A stretch of DNA of 23,519 nucleotides from an uncultured Burkholderiales bacterium (GTDB lineage: Bacteria; Pseudomonadota; Gammaproteobacteria; Burkholderiales; Burkholderiaceae_C). Shown piece after piece: positions 14,429 to 21,500 of this stretch (within the stretch, counting starts at the first letter, position 1; every line of letters begins with the position of its first letter). The stretch lies in assembly GCA_903856995.1 (NCBI GenBank), contig CAIODK010000050.1, positions 1 through 23,519 on the forward strand, written 5' to 3'. Both the position numbers and the translations under genes were made by a program. The notes under the pieces were generated by a model. It was not told the DNA's origin. It did no database searches and was given only the letters and a program-made list of their open reading frames with translations.

Positions 14429-15852
14429 GCGGGATGCGTGCGGTAGTGATGGGCGATGAGCTTGGCCAACAAGGCAGACGCGCTGCGGGTGGTGGCGCTG
14501 TCGGCGCGACTGGTCAGGGCAATAGGCACGCTTGCGCCCAGCACCACGCCAGCACCCGAGGCTCCGGCAAGGTATTCGAGCTGCTTGGCCATCATGTTGC
14601 CGGACTCCAGATCAGGGGCCACCAAGATGTCGGCGTGGCCCGCCACAGCTGATGCAATGTGCTTGATCTCAGCTGCGTGTGTGGACACGGCGTTGTCGAA
14701 GGCGAGCGGGCCATCGAGTAGACCGCCTTTGATTTGCCCCCGGTCGGCCATCTTGCACAAGGCGGCGGCATCGACCGTGGAAGGAATGTTGGGGTTGACG
14801 GTTTCTACCGCCGACAGAATCGCCACTTTCGGAACCGCGACGCCCATGATTTGTGCAAACAAAATGGCGTTTTGCACGATGTCGGCCTTCTCGAGCAACG
14901 TGGGGGCAATGTTGAGCGCCGCGTCGGTGATGAACAGCGGCTTCGGATACATGGGCGTTTCAAAACGAAACACATGCGACATGCGTCGGCCGGTGCGCAA
15001 ACCCTTTTGCGACACCACGGCGTGAATCAACTCATCCGTGTGCAGGCTGCCTTTCATCAGAGCCTCCAGCTTTTTATCAGCCGCCATTTGGGCAGCTAAC
15101 TCAGCGGCAGCATGGCTGTGCGCCACGTCAATCACTTCGATGCCAGTCAAATCAATACCAGCTTCTGCGGCCACGGCACGCAGTTTTTGTTCAGGGGCAA
15201 TCAGCACGGCTTGGATGAGATCCGCATGGTGCGCATCCATCGCACCTTGCAGCGAGTCGGCATCGCACGGGTGCACCACGCCGCAGCGCACCGGTGCAAG
15301 GTGCGCCCCCAGCGCCAGCAAATTGGCGTGGCGCTGCTCTGGGTCAAACAAGCTGATGTGCGCCGCATGGATGCGCGGCAAGCGTAGCTTTTGGCTGGGG
15401 GCCATCACACGCGCAACGCCGTACAGCACGCGTTCGCCGTGTTGGTTGACGAGCAAGCAATCGAGGTCGACCGTTTTTTTATCTTCTTGCTTGGCGGTGC
15501 AGGTGACGGTCACGTTCAAGGTATCGCCAATCCGCACGGGGCGACTGAAGTGCAAGTTCTGTTCGAGATAGATCGTTCCCGGTCCAGGAAACACCGTGCC
15601 CAGCATCGTGCTGATGAGCGCGCCGCCCCACATGCCGTGCCCAATGACGCCATGAAACAACGTGGCATTGGCGTACTCGGGGTCGAGGTGGGCGGGGTTG
15701 GTGTCGCCCGACACCGCTGCGAACGCTTGGATATCGGCCAAGGTCAAGGTGCGCACCATGCGCGCCGCTTGACCCACCAAGATCACGTCGTAGGGGTAGT
15801 TGTCGAGCCACTCGTTGCTCGGGTCGTTGGTGTTTTCAGTGATGTCGTTCAT
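14425..15852 (-). CDS. MaoC-like hydratase / phosphate acetyl(butyryl)transferase fusion
   Basis: The 475-residue protein joins two domains. Residues about 15-155 form a hotdog MaoC-like domain (LTLADIQAFAAVSGDTNPAHLDPEYANATLFHGVIGHGMWGGALIS), with the D-x4-H hydratase-type motif. Residues about 185-470 form a PTA_PTB domain (VVSQKGLRTGRRMSHVF, PLFITDAALNIAPTL, GHADILVAPDLESGNMMAKQLEYLAGASGAGVVLGASVPIALTSRADS). Such proteins are usually annotated bifunctional enoyl-CoA hydratase/phosphate acetyltransferase. The start at 15852 (MNDITEN) is favoured over a frame start 27 codons upstream that would overlap fabI. It lies 8 bases after fabI and overlaps ackA. Acyl chain preference cannot be told. 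Confidence 0.93.
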   Translation of the reverse strand: MNDITENTNDPSNEWLDNYPYDVILVGQAARMVRTLTLADIQAFAAVSGDTNPAHLDPEYANATLFHGVIGHGMWGGALISTMLGTVFPGPGTIYLEQNLHFSRPVRIGDTLNVTVTCTAKQEDKKTVDLDCLLVNQHGERVLYGVARVMAPSQKLRLPRIHAAHISLFDPEQRHANLLALGAHLAPVRCGVVHPCDADSLQGAMDAHHADLIQAVLIAPEQKLRAVAAEAGIDLTGIEVIDVAHSHAAAELAAQMAADKKLEALMKGSLHTDELIHAVVSQKGLRTGRRMSHVFRFETPMYPKPLFITDAALNIAPTLLEKADIVQNAILFAQIMGVAVPKVAILSAVETVNPNIPSTVDAAALCKMADRGQIKGGLLDGPLAFDNAVSTHAAEIKHIASAVAGHADILVAPDLESGNMMAKQLEYLAGASGAGVVLGASVPIALTSRADSATTRSASALLAKLIAHHYRTHPA

Positions 15853-15860
15853 GGTGTTCT

Positions 15861-16637
15861 TCAGTTCACGGCGTGACTGCCTGCATCTACATAAATGGTT
15901 TGCCCTGTCATGCCACTGGCGGCATCGGTACACAAGAAGGTGCTGAGGTTAGAGATTTCTTCCAAGCTCACCAAACGGCCTAAGGGCGCTTTGGCCAGAT
16001 CGTTTTGCAGCAGCGCATCAAAGGCCTCAATGCCAGACGCAGCGCGGGTAAGGATAGGGCCAGGTGACACCGCATGTACGCGAATGCCTTGTGGGCCAAG
16101 CTCCAAAGCCATGTAACGCACCAGCGACTCCAGCGCTGCTTTGACAGGCCCCATCAAACCGTAGTGCGGCACAGCTTGATCAGCACCCAAATAAGTCATG
16201 GTAATCATGCTACCGCCTTGTGTCATGTGTGGCGCGCACAGCTTGGCCAAGGTGGCAAACGAATGGCACGAGACTTCCATGGCCCGCGAAAACCCAAGGC
16301 TGGAGCTGTCAATCACACGACCATGCAAGTCCTCTAGCGGGGCCCAGGCGATGGAGTGGATCACAAAGTCCAAGCGCCCGAATTTGGCCACGGCAGAGTT
16401 GACCAAGGTCGCCAAGTCTTCTGGTGTTTCGATGTTGCAGGTTTGCAAGTCCATGCCCAAAGGCTGCGTCAGTGGCTCAACATAGGCACGCGCTTTGTCG
16501 CTCAAGCAGGAAACCACCAGCTCAGCGCCCATTGCGTGGGCTTGACGCGCACAGCCCCAAGCGATGCTCTGCGCATTGGCAAGGCCCAACACCAAACCCT
16601 TTTTACCCTGCAAATTGAACGAAGAAACCGAACTCAT
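15861..16637 (-). CDS. fabI: enoyl-[acyl-carrier-protein] reductase, FabI type
   Basis: The 258-residue short-chain dehydrogenase-like protein has the FabI hallmarks: the cofactor motif GLANAQSIAWGCA, then MTYLGADQAVPHYGLMGPVKAALE with Y149, the catalytic Y159 and K166 (Y-x6-K), and the substrate loop SPGPILTRAASGIEAFDALL. It reduces the enoyl-ACP double bond in the last step of each fatty-acid elongation cycle, using NADH. Its start ATG overlaps the NUDIX stop by 4 bases, with a GAGGA site just before. Placement with MaoC-Pta and AckA rather than with fab genes suggests an accessory copy or a role with CoA-linked substrates; this is inference. Confidence 0.92.
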   Translation of the reverse strand: MSSVSSFNLQGKKGLVLGLANAQSIAWGCARQAHAMGAELVVSCLSDKARAYVEPLTQPLGMDLQTCNIETPEDLATLVNSAVAKFGRLDFVIHSIAWAPLEDLHGRVIDSSSLGFSRAMEVSCHSFATLAKLCAPHMTQGGSMITMTYLGADQAVPHYGLMGPVKAALESLVRYMALELGPQGIRVHAVSPGPILTRAASGIEAFDALLQNDLAKAPLGRLVSLEEISNLSTFLCTDAASGMTGQTIYVDAGSHAVN

Positions 16638-17536
16638 AAAAATTCCTCAAAACCACCGGTGGGTTCAAACCGTCCGGCGACAAAACGTAAACGCGTAGGG
16701 CCACGCATCGCGCGTTGCGAGACCGAGTGGCGGGCATCGCCGGGGTAGCACAGGGTCCGCACGCCATCGTTTTCGTCGTCAAAAGGCTCAGGCAAGATCA
16801 ACGCTGGCGTTTGCTGCAGCGCCATTCGCAACACACTGGCGGTATCGCGATGCGGTAGCAAGGATGCCAAGGTCATGATTTGAGGCGGCGCCAACGGCAA
16901 GTCACCCGCCCAATAGCGGGTCAAGGCCTCAAGCGGATTGAGCCACACGCTGTCAATCGCCTCGATGTTGTCGTGGGTCGGATGTTGCCCATGCGGCAAC
17001 ACGCCCACAAAAAACCGCGTATCAAATCGCTTGTTACTGACCGAGGCCAAGCGGGGCGTGATCCAACGCGACCACGGGGCCAAGAGTTGCGTGTCCACGC
17101 GCAAACCATTGTTTTGCAGCACCTCGGCAAACGCCTGACCACTATGAAGCTGTTGTTGCCAGCGCAGACGTTGCGCCGCGTCATGTGCCAAAGCTTGGTT
17201 GTCCTGCAAGCGGGCGTACAACACACCACACTCTTCCAGCACCTCGCGCACAGCTGCCACATACAGGCCCGCGGCAGTGGGCACTGACGTATCAGGCTCA
17301 CCCAAAGCGCTGTGCAGCGCTTGTGGCGTGGCATCTAGATAGGCATGCAAGTCAGGCGAACAATCGGCCTCGTCTAACTTGCCACCCGGAAAAACATAAG
17401 CGCCACCCAACACGGCCGAGGCCTTGTGGCGGCGTAACAAAAAGACTTCGATGCCTTTTTGCAGGTCATCACGTAACAACACCACCGTGGCCGAGGCCCG
17501 CGGTGGTGTTGTGATGACTTCGCTGTTAAGTTGCAT
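16634..17536 (-). CDS. NUDIX hydrolase (NUDT19/CoA-pyrophosphatase-like)
   Basis: The 300-residue protein has a split Nudix box. YVFPGGKLDEAD (residues 48-57) supplies the GG-K start, and after an insertion of about 35 residues AAVREVLEECGVLYA (residues 94-108) supplies the REx2EExG metal-binding helix. This long insertion is typical of NUDT7/NUDT19-like enzymes, several of which cleave CoA derivatives. That would suit the CoA-linked operon, but the substrate is inferred. The start has no strong ribosome site, and the first 25 codons lie in a long inverted repeat. Confidence 0.85.
   Translation of the reverse strand: MQLNSEVITTPPRASATVVLLRDDLQKGIEVFLLRRHKASAVLGGAYVFPGGKLDEADCSPDLHAYLDATPQALHSALGEPDTSVPTAAGLYVAAVREVLEECGVLYARLQDNQALAHDAAQRLRWQQQLHSGQAFAEVLQNNGLRVDTQLLAPWSRWITPRLASVSNKRFDTRFFVGVLPHGQHPTHDNIEAIDSVWLNPLEALTRYWAGDLPLAPPQIMTLASLLPHRDTASVLRMALQQTPALILPEPFDDENDGVRTLCYPGDARHSVSQRAMRGPTRLRFVAGRFEPTGGFEEFL
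17465..17518 (-). promoter_or_regulatory. long inverted repeat inside the 5' coding region of the NUDIX gene
   Basis: ACAACACCACCG (17476-17487) pairs perfectly with CGGTGGTGTTGT (17501-17512). Across a 5-base bulge, GTCATC (17465-17470) pairs with GATGAC (17513-17518), giving 18 base pairs. Inside the loop GGCC-GA-GGCC (17489-17498) can form a further small stem. In the mRNA this would fold about 20 to 70 bases after the start codon and could slow or regulate translation. It may also be an accident of codon choice. Confidence 0.5.
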
Positions 17537-17560
17537 TAACCGCAGCGAGAGATCGAAGAA

Positions 17561-18049
17561 TTACTTGGCAGGGTAAGCCAAATCAACGCGGCGGTTTTGC
17601 GCCCAAGCGGCTTCGTCGTGGCCAGCAGCTTGAGGCTTCTCGCTACCAAAGCTGACGGGTTCGACTTGCGCGTCTTTCACGCCGTAAGCCTTCAAACCAC
17701 GCAACACAGCTTCAGCACGCTTTTGGCCCAAAGCCAAGTTGTACTCGCGGCCACCGCGCTCGTCGGCATTGCCTTCAGCACGGATCTTCAAAGCAGCGTT
17801 AGCGGCCAAGTATTTACCTTGACGCTCAACCACAGCAGTTTGGTCAGCTTTGATGTCGAACTTGTCGAAGTCAAAGTAAACGCTGCGCTCTTTAGAGATC
17901 GCGCTGTTGGGGTTCAAGTGATCGGCCACCACAGAGGCAACAGATGACGATGCTTTTGCATCCGACACGTTGTCAAGCTTGGTTGAGCTGCAAGCAGACA
18001 ACAAGGCAATAGCCACAATAGACAAGAAAGCAAAAAGACGTTTGGACAT
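17561..18049 (-). CDS. Pal/OmpA-family outer-membrane lipoprotein
   Basis: The 162-residue protein has a lipoprotein signal with lipobox LLSAC (Cys20) and an OmpA-like peptidoglycan-binding domain: SVYFDFDKFDIKADQTAVVERQGKYLAANAALKIRAEGNADERGGREYNLALGQKRAEAVLRGLKAYGV. The NADERGGREYNLALGQKRA motif contacts diaminopimelate in family members. Pal normally sits with tolB and cpoB, but neither is near, so this may be a second Pal-like protein or a relocated pal. It is separated from the NUDIX gene by 24 bases with no clear terminator, so read-through into the operon is possible. Confidence 0.9.
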   Translation of the reverse strand: MSKRLFAFLSIVAIALLSACSSTKLDNVSDAKASSSVASVVADHLNPNSAISKERSVYFDFDKFDIKADQTAVVERQGKYLAANAALKIRAEGNADERGGREYNLALGQKRAEAVLRGLKAYGVKDAQVEPVSFGSEKPQAAGHDEAAWAQNRRVDLAYPAK

Positions 18050-18119
18050 GGTTTTTTAAGTATTAGAAATAACGCTTTAATTTTAACGGATCCTATTTCC
18101 ATTAAAAGTGTTGTTTTTT

Positions 18120-18147
18120 TTGACACTTTCGCAAAATCTTTTATAAA
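18120..18147 (+). promoter_or_regulatory. strong distal plus-strand sigma-70 promoter-like sequence
   Basis: A perfect TTGACA (18120-18125), a 16-base spacer and TATAAA (18142-18147) make this one of the best promoter matches in the window. It would start a transcript near 18154, leaving a leader of about 214 bases before the ParA-like ATG, or an independent short RNA. The left box overlaps the AAAGTGT/ACACTTT inverted repeat. Confidence 0.5.
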
Positions 18148-18264
18148 TCAACAACATGTGCAACTTTCTTAATTTTAATTCTTTTACAGAATTTGACGAG
18201 TATATAAGTATTCAAAAATTTAACCGGCTTGCTTGAGCCCAATATCTATGCGGCAAATGGCCCA

Positions 18265-18293
18265 TTGACCTAGGTAGATCTGCCATGTAAATT
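18265..18293 (+). promoter_or_regulatory. proximal promoter for the parA-like operon
   Basis: TTGACC (18265-18270), a 17-base spacer and TAAATT (18288-18293) fit a sigma-70 promoter. The predicted start near 18300 gives a 68-base leader before the ATG at 18368. Confidence 0.5.
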
Positions 18294-18367
18294 CCATTCC
18301 CCGCTAGAAATTGCGGTAGTTTGAAAAACAAAAACGTGACGTGCTGCTTACGCAGTCTGGAGAAAAA

Positions 18368-19318
18368 ATGTCAACATTCAAAATTTTGGTCACCAGCCAA
18401 AAGGGTGGCGTCGGTAAAAGCACCGTATCAGCCAACTTGGCTGCGTACATGCGCCGCCAAGGCCAGTCCGTGACATTGATTGACTTTGACACCCATGGTT
18501 CCTCCAGCACTTGGATGACACGTGCGCCTAATATTGGCGTGGTCGTGCAACACCACGTCCTCCCGCTAGACCAAGGCGGCAATCGCCCTATCTTGGATGC
18601 ACGCTTGCACCTGCGTCGCGCGGCCAGCAGCACAGAGGTGGTGATTTGCGATTTGACATGGACCGACTCCATCGCGGGCGAGCTGATGTTCGAATACGAC
18701 TTGGTAATCGTGCCCACTTCGGTTTCTGAAATCGAATTGACCGCCACAGCGGGCTTCTTGAGCCGCCACCGTTGGGTATTTGACTCGGCCATCCACACAC
18801 CCCCAACATTGTTGGTCTGCCCCACACGCGTGCAAGTCGAGCAACTCAACAGCGACGTATTCTCGAAGCAACGCTTCCCCGTCAGCTTCATGCTGGCCCC
18901 GCCTGTGCTGGAAGCCCAATCTGCACGAGAAATGTTTGAGCGTGGCTACCTGATGGATCTGCAAGATGCTTGTGGTGCGTCCTTCAATGAGTTTGGTAAG
19001 TCTGTCTGTGCCGCACGCGAAATGCGCGAGTCCGCCCAAGGCATGCGCCAAACCATCAACACACGCGGCACAGCCAGCAGCATGCGTACAGCAGGCGCGC
19101 CCAACAGGGCTACCGCAGGAAGTAATTTCTTGGCCAATTCGAGTACGCTCTCTAGTCAGTACTCCATCTTGGGTCGCCATCGCATGCAAAAAGTCCGTCC
19201 TGAAGAACTGTCACCCAAAGCAGCGGTACAAGCCCCTGCGCCGCAAAACACGTCTATCGCGTCCATGAGCATCCCGCAGTTCCTCAAGCGCATGTCCATG
19301 GGTGTCATGAGTAAATGA
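18368..19318 (+). CDS. orphan ParA/MinD-family ATPase
   Basis: The 316-residue protein opens MSTFKILVTSQKGGVGKSTVSANLAAYM, a deviant Walker A with signature K12 and K17. It continues with the A' motif LIDFDTHGSSSTWM (D39/D41) and a Walker B segment VVICDLTWTDS (D95) in which the usual DTPP is replaced. After about residue 205 there is an unusual Ser/Thr/Ala-rich extension of about 110 residues ending in short basic segments. ParA ATPases form gradients on the nucleoid or membrane and position DNA, chemoreceptors, flagella or microcompartments. No ParB or parS is nearby, so this is not a plasmid partition locus. The start has a TGGAG site 6 bases upstream. The next gene overlaps it by 4 bases, making that product the likely partner. 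Confidence 0.88.
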   Translation: MSTFKILVTSQKGGVGKSTVSANLAAYMRRQGQSVTLIDFDTHGSSSTWMTRAPNIGVVVQHHVLPLDQGGNRPILDARLHLRRAASSTEVVICDLTWTDSIAGELMFEYDLVIVPTSVSEIELTATAGFLSRHRWVFDSAIHTPPTLLVCPTRVQVEQLNSDVFSKQRFPVSFMLAPPVLEAQSAREMFERGYLMDLQDACGASFNEFGKSVCAAREMRESAQGMRQTINTRGTASSMRTAGAPNRATAGSNFLANSSTLSSQYSILGRHRMQKVRPEELSPKAAVQAPAPQNTSIASMSIPQFLKRMSMGVMSK

Positions 19319-19836
19319 GTACCGAACCCCAATTTTTGTCCTTCAAAGGACTCAAGCAATACACCCCGGGTGACGGGTGGGGTCAGGTCAATGCGATTCT
19401 GCAATCCCACACGCAAACGACGGCTGCACCTGCTCAGCCTGCGACACAGCCAACCCATCACGCCGTGCCAGACAACGTCCCCACGTTGACAGAGTCGCCT
19501 GAAGCTCCCAGCAGCGCATCGCCCATTTTTGACCCGCTGATCAACGAACTGTTTGAACAACTGCGCGTTGCCCCGAGCGACGAACTCACACAAACTTGGC
19601 GCACGATTGCCGCTGAAGTCAACTTGCTCACGCAACGCATGGCTTTGCAACGCGAACTCCAAGAACGTTTGCAAAAACTCGACCAAGACTTGCTCGACTT
19701 GCGTGGCACGATTTTGTCGCACCTCAGTGATGTGCAGCATGCGGCAGACCAGCAGCTGTCATCGGCGCGCTTACGTGCTGAAGTGTCGGCCTTGGCCCAA
19801 ACCAAACTCGCAGCCAAACTGACGAACAAACGATAA
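19315..19836 (+). CDS. coiled-coil hypothetical protein, likely ParA partner
   Basis: The 173-residue protein begins MSTEPQFLSFKGLKQYTPGDGWGQVNAIL. A Pro/Thr/Ala/Gln-rich disordered linker follows (about residues 33-70), then a predicted helical coiled coil from about residue 100 (VNLLTQRMALQRELQERLQKLDQDLLDLRGTILSHLSDVQ) to a basic end KLAAKLTNKR. No named family is recognised. Its ATGA overlap with the ParA-like gene implies translational coupling. A short coiled-coil adaptor encoded next to an orphan ParA is the usual design for cargo-positioning pairs, but the cargo is unknown. Confidence 0.7.
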   Translation: MSTEPQFLSFKGLKQYTPGDGWGQVNAILQSHTQTTAAPAQPATQPTHHAVPDNVPTLTESPEAPSSASPIFDPLINELFEQLRVAPSDELTQTWRTIAAEVNLLTQRMALQRELQERLQKLDQDLLDLRGTILSHLSDVQHAADQQLSSARLRAEVSALAQTKLAAKLTNKR

Positions 19837-19863
19837 ACACCACTTAGCCTAGGAGCCTCGCGC

Positions 19864-21489
19864 ATGCTGGACAAACTCAATCAGATTTATCCAGTGCGCT
19901 ACACAGCGTTCATGGCCTCGTTGGTGTTATTTATCTTCACGCTCTTAGGTGCTGGCGTGATGGGCCTCAGTGGCTGGTGGCCCACCCTCTTTTTGATTCT
20001 CACCGTCGTCGGCCTCTACGACCTGCAGCAATCGCACCATGCCATTTTGCGTAACTACCCCATCATTGGGCATGTGCGCTTCATGCTTGAAGCCATTCGG
20101 CCTGAAATTCGCCAGTACTTCTTAGAGTCTGAAACCGAAGCCGCCCCCTTCTCTCGCGCCCAACGCACCTTGGTCTACACACGTGCCAAAGGCGCCTCCG
20201 ACAAACGCCCCTTCGGCACACAGCTCGATGTACGGGCCATCGGCTATGAGTGGATCAACCACTCCATTGCCCCGTCTCAACTCAAGGGCCACGACTTCCG
20301 CGTGAAGGTCGGTGACAAGGACTGCACGCAGCCCTACGACATCAGCCTCTTCAACGTCTCCGCCATGAGCTTTGGCGCACTCAGTGCCAATGCCGTGTTG
20401 GCCCTCAATCTAGGCGCCAAACTGGGCGGTTTTGCACACGACACCGGTGAAGGCTCTATCTCGCGCCACCACCGCACCCACGGTGGTGATTTGATATGGG
20501 AGATCGGCTCTGGCTACTTCGGTTGCCGCGACGACCAAGGCCATTTCAGCCCCGCGCATTTTTCAGAGAATGTGCAATCCCCCCAAGTCAAGATGGTGGA
20601 AATCAAACTCAGCCAAGGCGCCAAGCCCGGTCACGGGGGCGTCTTGCCAGGCCCCAAAGTCACCGAAGAAATTGCCGAAGCACGCGGCGTCATGGTGGGC
20701 CAAGACTGCGTATCGCCCTCCGCACACAGCAGCTTTTCAACGCCCCTAGAGCTGATGCAATTTGTCAAGCAATTGCGCACCTTGAGCCAAGGCAAACCCG
20801 TGGGCATCAAGCTGTGCATTGGTCACCCATGGGAATGGTTCGCCATCGTCAAAGCCATGCTCGAGAGCGGTATTCAGCCAGACTTCATCGTGGTCGACGG
20901 TGCTGAAGGCGGCACCGGCGCCGCCCCCTTAGAGTTCTCTGACCACATGGGCATGCCCCTGCAAGAAGCGCTGCGTTTGGTGCATAACACCCTCGTCGGC
21001 GCAGGCTTGCGCGATGCCATTCGGGTGGGTGCCAGCGGCAAAATTGTGAGCGCCTTTGACATGGCACGGGCCTTGGCCTTGGGTGCCGATTGGTGCAACA
21101 GCGCACGTGGCTTTATGTTTGCGCTGGGTTGCATCCAAGCCCAAACCTGTCACACAGGCAACTGCCCCACAGGCGTGACCACGCAAGATCCCAAACGACA
21201 AATGGCCTTGGTGGTCCCCACCAAAGCCGAACGTGTGCACAACTTTCACACGCACACCCTCGAAGCATTGCAAGAGCTCATGGAAGCGTCCGGTTTGCAA
21301 ACGCCCCATGACTTCACGCCGCGACATTTCATGCGTCGCGTCAGTGAGACACAAACCTTGCATTTGTCTGATTTGGTCGACACCCTCGCGCCCGGCGCAC
21401 TGCTACAAAGCGATGTGAGCAACTTGCCTCAGGTGTTTGGCGACTGGCCATTGGCCAGCGCACAGAGCTTCGCCATGAGCCCTGCTTAA
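19864..21489 (+). CDS. FMN-binding glutamate synthase family protein, membrane-anchored
   Basis: The 541-residue protein has two N-terminal membrane helices (AFMASLVLFIFTLLGAGVMGL and WPTLFLILTVVGLY), then a glutamate synthase central/FMN-binding (Glu_synthase) domain. Key segments are NVSAMSFGALSANAVLALNLGAKLGGFAHDTGEGSIS, QGAKPGHGGVLPG, VDGAEGGTGAAP and RVGASGKIVSAFDMARALALGADWCNSARGFM. CIQAQTCHTGNCPTGV gives the C-x5-C-x4-C pattern of the [3Fe-4S] cluster. It lacks the N-terminal glutaminase (GATase) domain of GltB, so it cannot itself release ammonia from glutamine. The real substrate of this family is not settled. A TAGGAG site precedes the ATG, and it lies 27 bases after the coiled-coil gene. 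Confidence 0.92.
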   Translation: MLDKLNQIYPVRYTAFMASLVLFIFTLLGAGVMGLSGWWPTLFLILTVVGLYDLQQSHHAILRNYPIIGHVRFMLEAIRPEIRQYFLESETEAAPFSRAQRTLVYTRAKGASDKRPFGTQLDVRAIGYEWINHSIAPSQLKGHDFRVKVGDKDCTQPYDISLFNVSAMSFGALSANAVLALNLGAKLGGFAHDTGEGSISRHHRTHGGDLIWEIGSGYFGCRDDQGHFSPAHFSENVQSPQVKMVEIKLSQGAKPGHGGVLPGPKVTEEIAEARGVMVGQDCVSPSAHSSFSTPLELMQFVKQLRTLSQGKPVGIKLCIGHPWEWFAIVKAMLESGIQPDFIVVDGAEGGTGAAPLEFSDHMGMPLQEALRLVHNTLVGAGLRDAIRVGASGKIVSAFDMARALALGADWCNSARGFMFALGCIQAQTCHTGNCPTGVTTQDPKRQMALVVPTKAERVHNFHTHTLEALQELMEASGLQTPHDFTPRHFMRRVSETQTLHLSDLVDTLAPGALLQSDVSNLPQVFGDWPLASAQSFAMSPA

Positions 21490-21500
21490 TTAATCTGGCA

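Larger units (their letters stand above)
18050..18367. other. 318-bp AT-rich gene-free region between pal-like and parA-like genes
   Basis: No credible coding frame is seen here. The region is far more AT-rich than its flanks. AAAGTGT (18104-18110) and ACACTTT (18123-18129) form an inverted repeat around a T-rich loop. The right part holds two plus-strand promoter-like sequences, listed separately. The minus-strand promoter for the Pal-like gene must also lie here, but no good -35/-10 pair stands out. A GGCT-TGCTTG-AGCC hairpin lies near 18226-18239. Confidence 0.7.

Noticed and set aside
18368..19836. Plasmid-type parAB partition locus
   Set aside because: The second gene lacks ParB motifs and no repeated parS-like sites are seen; neighbouring genes are chromosomal.
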